Notes under the pieces: generated by a model
What the model was told of the DNA's origin: nothing
Seen by the model: only the letters and a program-made list of their open reading frames with translations
Databases searched by the model: none
Shown here: in pieces, positions 7,344 to 11,245 of the stretch
Layout of the letters: the number at the start of each line of letters is the position of its first letter
How positions within the stretch are numbered: position 1 is the first letter of the stretch
From: an uncultured Saprospiraceae bacterium
Lineage (GTDB): Bacteria > Bacteroidota > Bacteroidia > Chitinophagales > Saprospiraceae
DNA length: 11,245 bases
Reading direction: 5' to 3'
Assembly (NCBI GenBank): GCA_937973565.1
Contig: CALJKQ010000088.1
Location: 1-11,245 of the forward strand
Position numbers and translations under genes: made by a program

Positions 7344-7970
7344 ATGAAAGAACAGCAGGATTACCTTAAGGATATTTCCGAAATCAAAAAGCTGATGGAA
7401 AAGTCCACCCGCTTTTTGTCCCTCTCCGGTTTGTCGGGGGTGCTGATAGGGATGTATGCCCTGGCAGGTGTTGCTATTGCCCATTTTACCATGGGATACA
7501 GTGCGGCACTGGAACGGGGTATTATGGAAGATGGACTCAAAAACAACCGCGACATTTCAGACCTCATCATTTTAGCCATTGCCATCCTTATTTTGTCTTT
7601 GGGCACCGGCTATTGGTTTTCTCATCAAAAGTCGGTAACCACAGGACAAAAAATCTGGAACCCTGCCTCACGGACCATGATGTGGCATTTTGGGGTTCCT
7701 CTGGCCACAGGAGGTTGTGTAATGCTCATACTTCTTTCGAGAGGCATGATCGACTGGCTGGCACCCGCATCCCTGCTGTTTTACGGACTGGCATTGTATT
7801 CCATAAGCAGATTCACCTTTGCCGAATTGAAGGGATTGGGCTTGTTGGAGTTATCCCTGGGCTTGCTGGGCATGGCCTTTCCAACCTATGGTTTGTGGTT
7901 GTGGGCCCTTGGTTTTGGTGTCGGACATATAATATACGGATTTTATATCTACCAGAAGCACGAAAAATGA
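7344..7970 (+). CDS. Conserved polytopic membrane protein paired with a winged-helix regulator
   Basis: Inner-membrane protein of 208 residues with unknown biochemical function. A short charged N-terminus (MKEQQDYLKDISEIKKLMEKS) is followed by SLSGLSGVLIGMYALAGVAIA, the first membrane segment (about 27-48). Further hydrophobic stretches lie at about 74-93, 113-133, 137-153, 160-174 and 177-199, giving about six membrane helices. No catalytic or transport motif was recognised. It starts with ATG about 20 bases after a consensus -7 element. Its TGA overlaps the ATG of the downstream winged-helix gene, so the two are translationally coupled. From general knowledge, this membrane protein plus HTH pair, with the SLSGLSGVL motif, recurs in Bacteroidota. 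A role as signal partner of the regulator is inference. Confidence 0.8.
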   Translation: MKEQQDYLKDISEIKKLMEKSTRFLSLSGLSGVLIGMYALAGVAIAHFTMGYSAALERGIMEDGLKNNRDISDLIILAIAILILSLGTGYWFSHQKSVTTGQKIWNPASRTMMWHFGVPLATGGCVMLILLSRGMIDWLAPASLLFYGLALYSISRFTFAELKGLGLLELSLGLLGMAFPTYGLWLWALGFGVGHIIYGFYIYQKHEK

Positions 7971-8257
7971 AATTCTCCATAGCAGGATTAAACAAGGTTT
8001 TTGACAGTCGGATCCGCCTCGGCATCATGGCCATTCTGGTGGTCAATGACGAGCTGGATTTCAATGCTCTCAAAGAATACCTGGAAGTAACCGACGGCAA
8101 TCTGGCCAGTCACCTGAAAGCCCTGGAAAAAGAAGCATACATAGAAGTCAAAAAATCATTTGTTGGCAGAAAACCGAATACAAGGTATGCCGTCACCCTC
8201 AAAGGCAGGCAGGCCTTTGGTGATCATTTGAAGGGGTTGCAGGGGTTGATAATGTGA
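7967..8257 (+). CDS. Small winged-helix DNA-binding transcriptional regulator
   Basis: Protein of 96 residues that is almost entirely one winged-helix domain of the HTH_34 (ArsR/MarR-like) type. Visible parts are the dimer/first helix MKFSIAGLNKVFDSRIRLGIM, helix 2 DFNALKEYLEV, recognition helix TDGNLASHLKALEKEAYIEV, and the wing KKSFVGRKPNTRYAVTLKGRQAF. No metal-binding cysteines or ligand domain are present. The start is the ATG at 7967, which overlaps the upstream stop codon (ATGA, 7967-7970). The same frame is open further upstream, but only as an out-of-frame reading of the membrane-protein gene. It probably binds as a dimer to the palindrome over its own operon promoter and may also affect the divergent operon. 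The fold is very secure; its targets are inferred. Confidence 0.92.
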   Translation: MKFSIAGLNKVFDSRIRLGIMAILVVNDELDFNALKEYLEVTDGNLASHLKALEKEAYIEVKKSFVGRKPNTRYAVTLKGRQAFGDHLKGLQGLIM

Positions 8258-8281
8258 TGTTATTTTTGAGGGTACCCTGTA

Positions 8282-8303
8282 GGGGCGCAATACATTGCGC
8301 CCC
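8282..8303. repeat. Intergenic GC-rich palindrome, REP-like element
   Basis: Perfect inverted repeat with arms GGGGCGCAA (8282-8290) and TTGCGCCCC (8295-8303) around TACA, 24 bases after the regulator stop codon. It is far more GC-rich than its surroundings. It is followed by two near-tandem copies of CCCACATG (8302-8309 and 8311-8318). It could act as a transcript-end hairpin, but no T-run follows. A related palindrome lies at 9359-9378, which suggests a dispersed repeat family. Confidence 0.6.
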
Positions 8304-8372
8304 CACATGTCCCACATGCAATTTTCCATGCCCAATTCATTTGTATTTTAAATTATTAAACCAAATATTCCA

Positions 8373-8735
8373 ATGAAAAAAAATATTGCAATTGTGATGA
8401 TGTTCCTGTCATTATTGGCCTGCCGCCGGGATGCCGAAATAGCGGCTTTGGAAAAAATGGAATTTAACACAAAACAGTGGGCAGAAGGGACAGATGGTGT
8501 ATATCCCTACCGGGAAAAGATGGTGGATGATTTGCTGAAAAGGTATGATTGGGAAGGCATGCCCAGGACAGAGGTGGAAGCACTGTTGGGTAAGCCGCAA
8601 TCGGGGGATAGCCTCAATTATGTGTATATGATGTACCAGAAGAAGATTGGTTTTTTCCGGGCTTTTACCCATGCGCTTGTGGTGAAGTTCAGAGAGGATG
8701 GGGTGGTGAAAAAGGTGGTGATATATAGGGCGTAA
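8373..8735 (+). CDS. Small BamE/SmpA-like lipoprotein
   Basis: Predicted lipoprotein of 120 residues. The signal MKKNIAIVMMFLSLLAC has lipobox LLAC, with Cys17 as the lipidated residue. After an acidic helical linker, residues about 61-119 show a BamE/SmpA-OmlA-like pattern: a helix R65-TEVEALLGKPQ ending in GKP, a strand LNYVYMMY, then VVKFREDGVVKKVVIY as the final beta hairpin. Domains of this shape occur in BamE of the outer-membrane assembly complex, but also in many unrelated small lipoproteins, so a BAM role should not be assumed. It stands alone between two intergenic regions on the plus strand, with no clear promoter consensus upstream. Family assignment rests on pattern alone. Confidence 0.75.
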   Translation: MKKNIAIVMMFLSLLACRRDAEIAALEKMEFNTKQWAEGTDGVYPYREKMVDDLLKRYDWEGMPRTEVEALLGKPQSGDSLNYVYMMYQKKIGFFRAFTHALVVKFREDGVVKKVVIYRA

Positions 8736-9007
8736 CAGAGTTTTAAGTCATTTTATAATTTAGATATAGATTTGTCAATTATTAAGTTATTTCAGGCATA
8801 AAGACATACGTTAATTACAAAGTCAGAATAATTCCAAATAAAGGTTCTAGTTATATTGTTTTCTAACTTACAAATAGTTTTTAGCCAGGATGTTGAAGGA
8901 ATGCAATTTTTATCGAATAATTGGCAATACTTGTCGGGTTTGAACTATTAAGTTATAACAGAACTCCAAAATTGATTTATCTTCGGTTTTCTTAATAACT
9001 CAATACT
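8736..9007. other. Intergenic region, 272 bases
   Basis: AT-rich spacer between the BamE-like lipoprotein gene and the VOC gene. It contains an 11-bp direct repeat TATTAAGTTAT at 8780-8790 and 8946-8956 and a partial -7-like TATCTTCG at 8979-8986 without a -33 partner. No gene, terminator hairpin or RNA element was recognised. Confidence 0.5.
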
Positions 9008-9358
9008 ATGCTTACCCACATCCACCCCAAGTTGCCCATGCGCAGTAAACAACAGTCGGAGTCGTACTACATTAATCAATTGGGTTTTGAGAAGATTGGT
9101 GGCGACTATCCGGAGTACCTGATGGTGAGAAAGGATAAGATCGAAATTCATTTTTTTCTTTTTGAAGATTTGGACGTTTTGCAGAATTATGGCCAGGTTT
9201 ATATACGGGTGGAAGGTATAAAGGCATATTACCAACAATTGGTGGATGCGGGAGTGACCATTCACCCAAACGGGGCATTGGCTATGAAGCCATGGGGTAT
9301 GTGGGAGTTTTCCTTGTTGGATCCCGACCACAATTTGTTGACGTTTGGGGATGTGTAA
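9008..9358 (+). CDS. VOC-superfamily (glyoxalase / bleomycin-resistance-like) protein
   Basis: Cytoplasmic protein of 116 residues that fits one vicinal-oxygen-chelate chain with two beta-alpha-beta-beta-beta modules. The first module holds HPKLPMRSKQQSESYYINQLGFEKIG, then YLMVRKDKIEIHFFLFE. The second holds QVYIRVEGIKAYYQQLVDAGV, then WGMWEFSLLDPDHNLLTFGD, ending on the usual LxDPDxNLLxF motif. Overall spacing resembles the bleomycin-binding branch, which sequesters drug as a dimer without metal catalysis. Whether a complete metal triad exists cannot be decided by eye. The start ATG is the first in frame and aligns with the domain start. It appears to be a single-gene unit whose stop codon abuts a palindrome. 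Resistance to bleomycin-type compounds is a family precedent, not a demonstrated function. Confidence 0.85.
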   Translation: MLTHIHPKLPMRSKQQSESYYINQLGFEKIGGDYPEYLMVRKDKIEIHFFLFEDLDVLQNYGQVYIRVEGIKAYYQQLVDAGVTIHPNGALAMKPWGMWEFSLLDPDHNLLTFGDV

Positions 9359-9378
9359 CAACACAATATATTGCGTTG
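9359..9378. repeat. Palindrome directly after the VOC gene, relative of the 8282 element
   Basis: Arms CAACACAAT (9359-9367) and ATTGCGTTG (9370-9378) match at 8 of 9 positions and start on the base after the VOC stop codon. The core and right flank (CAATATATTGCG, then CCACAT and later CCC) resemble the element at 8282-8303 (CAATACATTGCG, then CCACAT and CCC). The stem may close the VOC transcript. An A-run, not a T-run, follows on this strand. Confidence 0.5.
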
Positions 9379-9408
9379 CCACATAACCCAAAAAATTTAT
9401 TTAACAAT

Positions 9409-9425
9409 AAATGTGTACCACATTT
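9409..9425. promoter_or_regulatory. 17-bp palindrome upstream of the CotH gene
   Basis: AAATGTG (9409-9415) and CACATTT (9419-9425) are perfect arms around TAC, about 60 bases before the CotH-protein ATG. This is a possible operator, with no recognised consensus. No clear TAnnTTTG promoter accompanies it; TACATTCG at 9442-9449 is the closest approach. Confidence 0.3.
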
Positions 9426-9484
9426 TGCACCTATAAGTAGTACATTCGCCATTTATTTACGTATTGTCTGAAATTCTTCATTGT

Positions 9485-11245
9485 ATGATTTATTCTTCTT
9501 TTTTAAGCCGTAAGGGCTTTTTGATTCTTTTTACCTGTATTATATGGGTTTTATCTGATGGTCAATTGGCAGCCCAGGATCTCTATGATGCCAATGTGAT
9601 CCAGAAAATTGAAATTCATTTTGATCAAAGCAACTGGAACGCGCTGATGCAAGCTGAAAAAGATGGAAATGAAAACTACATCGTGGCAGCATGGTGCAAG
9701 GTAAATGGCGTACAGTATGACAGTGTAGGGGTAAAGTACAAAGGGAACAGCAGTTATCGCGCTACCAATAAAAAGAATCCGTTGCATATTGAGTTGGATT
9801 ACATCAAGGACCAGACCTACAATGGGCAGGGAGATATCAAATTGTCGAATGTGTTTCAGGATCCCTCATTTATCAGAGAGGCGGTTTCTTACTACATATT
9901 ACAAAACTACATGGATTGTCCGAAGGCCAATTTTGCCAACGTTTACATCAATGACCAGTTGTATGGCTTGTACACCAATGTGGAGAGCATCAATAAAAAG
10001 TTTTTATCGACTTATTTCGACAGTGATGACAATACGTTTGTAAAGTGTAATCCCAAGCAGGTACAACAATATCTGCCCAATCTCGCATACAAAGGAGTAG
10101 ATACCACGCTTTACTATGGTCATTATGAAATGAAGTCGGATTTTGGCTGGACGGAGCTGATGCATTTGTGCGATACTTTGACGAATCATGTGGGTGCCAT
10201 AGAAGAAATATTGGATGTAGACAAGGCACTGTGGATGTTGGCTTTCAATGTTGTTTTTGTGAACCTGGATAGTTATTCCGGCAGTTTTGCCCAAAACTAT
10301 TATTTGTACCGCGACAACAACCAGCGGTTTGCATCTCTGGTCTGGGACCTCAATATGAGTTTTGGCGGCTTTCCCAATATGGGCGGATCCGGAGGTGCCA
10401 CATTGGACATATTGTACAATGCCAATAGTGCTGCAAAACCACTCATCCAAAAATTACTGGCCAATGCTACTTATAAAAAGAAGTACCTGGCCCATGTGCG
10501 GACCATCAGCAAAGAGTTTTTTGAAAATGGACTTTATCTTGCCGAGGCAGGCAGATTGCGTACGCTGATCGATGCATCGGTGCAGGCTGATCCTTATAAG
10601 TTTTATACTTACACCCAATTTCAAAACGCCATGACAACCGATATCAGTTCCGGTGGCGGAGGCGGTGGACCTGCCATGTCGACACCCGGTGTGCAAAAAT
10701 TCATGACCTCAAGGGTTGCTTATTTTCAATCCAATGCAGAGTACAAAAAAGTACCTCCACAGCTTTCCAACATTCAACCGAAAAACACGAATGTGGATGG
10801 TACCGATATAGTAGTTACATTGAGTGAAGCTGCAACCGTAACCCTAAGTTATAGATATAAAAAATCTCATCGATTCATTACGGTGGCCATGAAAGATGAT
10901 GGCCTCAGCGGTGACGGAGCCGCAGGTGATTTGGTTTATGGAGCATACGTGCCGGCAGATGGAGATGATGCACAATACTATATTTATGCTGAAAATGACA
11001 ATGCGGGCCTTTTTTCTCCTGAGCGGGCAGAGCATGAATTTTATACCTTAAGGTTTGAAACCAGTCAGGCATTTATACCGGCAGGCAGTGTGGTGATCAA
11101 CGAATTTTTGGCATCCAACAAAGCTACCAATACCAATTCAGAAGGAAAGTACGAAGATTGGATTGAGCTTTACAATACCACGGATGCAGACATAGAAATG
11201 GGGGGCTTGTACCTTACAGACAATCCTGAAAACCCCACCAAGTGG
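9485..11245 (+). CDS. Secreted CotH-kinase family protein with lamin-tail domain (3' end outside window)
   Basis: The frame is open from ATG 9485 through the last base, 587 codons, so the C-terminus is missing. A signal peptide covers about 1-30 (hydrophobic FLILFTCIIWVL, cleavage near AAQ). Residues about 38-400 match the CotH kinase family: IQKIEIHFDQSNWNAL, then VGVKYKGNSSY, KNPLHIELD, then NVYINDQLYGLYTNVESI. The catalytic-type segment is NLDSYSGSFAQNYYLYRD (N260, D262) followed by LVWDLNMSFGGF (D288, N290). A glycine run lies at about 390-395. Residues about 425-530 form an Ig-like or fibronectin-like segment, and a lamin-tail domain begins near 536 (VVINEFLASN...DWIELYN). CotH proteins of Bacillus phosphorylate spore-coat proteins. 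Bacteroidota members are extracytoplasmic with unknown substrates. A type IX sorting tail would be expected downstream of the window. Confidence 0.92.
   Translation, partial: MIYSSFLSRKGFLILFTCIIWVLSDGQLAAQDLYDANVIQKIEIHFDQSNWNALMQAEKDGNENYIVAAWCKVNGVQYDSVGVKYKGNSSYRATNKKNPLHIELDYIKDQTYNGQGDIKLSNVFQDPSFIREAVSYYILQNYMDCPKANFANVYINDQLYGLYTNVESINKKFLSTYFDSDDNTFVKCNPKQVQQYLPNLAYKGVDTTLYYGHYEMKSDFGWTELMHLCDTLTNHVGAIEEILDVDKALWMLAFNVVFVNLDSYSGSFAQNYYLYRDNNQRFASLVWDLNMSFGGFPNMGGSGGATLDILYNANSAAKPLIQKLLANATYKKKYLAHVRTISKEFFENGLYLAEAGRLRTLIDASVQADPYKFYTYTQFQNAMTTDISSGGGGGGPAMSTPGVQKFMTSRVAYFQSNAEYKKVPPQLSNIQPKNTNVDGTDIVVTLSEAATVTLSYRYKKSHRFITVAMKDDGLSGDGAAGDLVYGAYVPADGDDAQYYIYAENDNAGLFSPERAEHEFYTLRFETSQAFIPAGSVVINEFLASNKATNTNSEGKYEDWIELYNTTDADIEMGGLYLTDNPENPTKW

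Noticed and set aside
7613..7966. Upstream extension of the regulator frame to give a 214-residue protein
   Set aside because: The extra part is an out-of-frame reading of the membrane-protein gene without domain features. The winged-helix domain begins exactly at the ATG at 7967.
8282..8303. The strong hairpin as a classical Rho-independent terminator
   Set aside because: No T-run follows on either strand, and a related palindrome exists elsewhere, so a repeat element is the better description.
8780..8956. Direct repeat TATTAAGTTAT as possible insertion or attachment sites
   Set aside because: Only 11 AT-rich bases, 155 bases apart, with nothing mobile between them; chance is likely in this composition.
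8948..9391. Minus-strand 147-codon frame opposite the VOC gene
   Set aside because: It is antisense to a gene with a clear VOC pattern and shows no family resemblance of its own.

Overview
The window looks like chromosome from a member of the Bacteroidota, probably a Saprospiria-, Chitinophagia- or Flavobacteriia-type bacterium. Three things point that way. Several promoters carry the TAnnTTTG -7 element of Bacteroidota sigma factor (one has the full TTTG-N19-TAnnTTTG arrangement). Many products are exported proteins or lipoproteins with gene families typical of this phylum. The intergenic DNA is AT-rich and lacks strong Shine-Dalgarno sequences. No tRNA, rRNA, transposase, CRISPR array or phage gene was seen.

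Layout. Positions 52-3072 (minus strand) encode a large secreted beta-strand-repeat / parallel beta-helix protein. It stops 51 bases from the window edge and has no recognisable secretion-sorting domain. Positions 3365-7033 (minus strand) form a tight three-gene operon, read in the order outer-membrane beta-barrel porin, imelysin (M75) lipoprotein, di-haem oxidoreductase (DUF1111) lipoprotein. Gaps are 23 and 4 bases, and this gene set is typical of iron- or haem-linked uptake loci. A 310-base divergent intergenic region (7034-7343) holds the operon's promoter on one side, with a 22-bp inverted repeat. On the other side it holds a consensus promoter with an overlapping palindrome for a two-gene plus-strand operon: a polytopic membrane protein (7344-7970) overlapping by ATGA with a small winged-helix regulator (7967-8257).

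Further along the plus strand come a BamE-like small lipoprotein (8373-8735), a VOC / bleomycin-resistance-like protein (9008-9358) and a large CotH-kinase protein with a lamin-tail domain (9485 to beyond the window end, 587 codons visible). Two intergenic spacers (8282-8303 and 9359-9378) carry related palindromes, which look like two members of a dispersed repeat family.

How the genes work together. The porin, imelysin and di-haem protein very probably act as one envelope module at the outer membrane and periplasm. The membrane protein and winged-helix protein are probably a self-regulated pair. The other genes look like independent transcription units. I did not find a clearly new defence or mobile system. 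The most rewarding leads are the operator-like palindromes, the repeat pair and the truncated-looking beta-helix gene.
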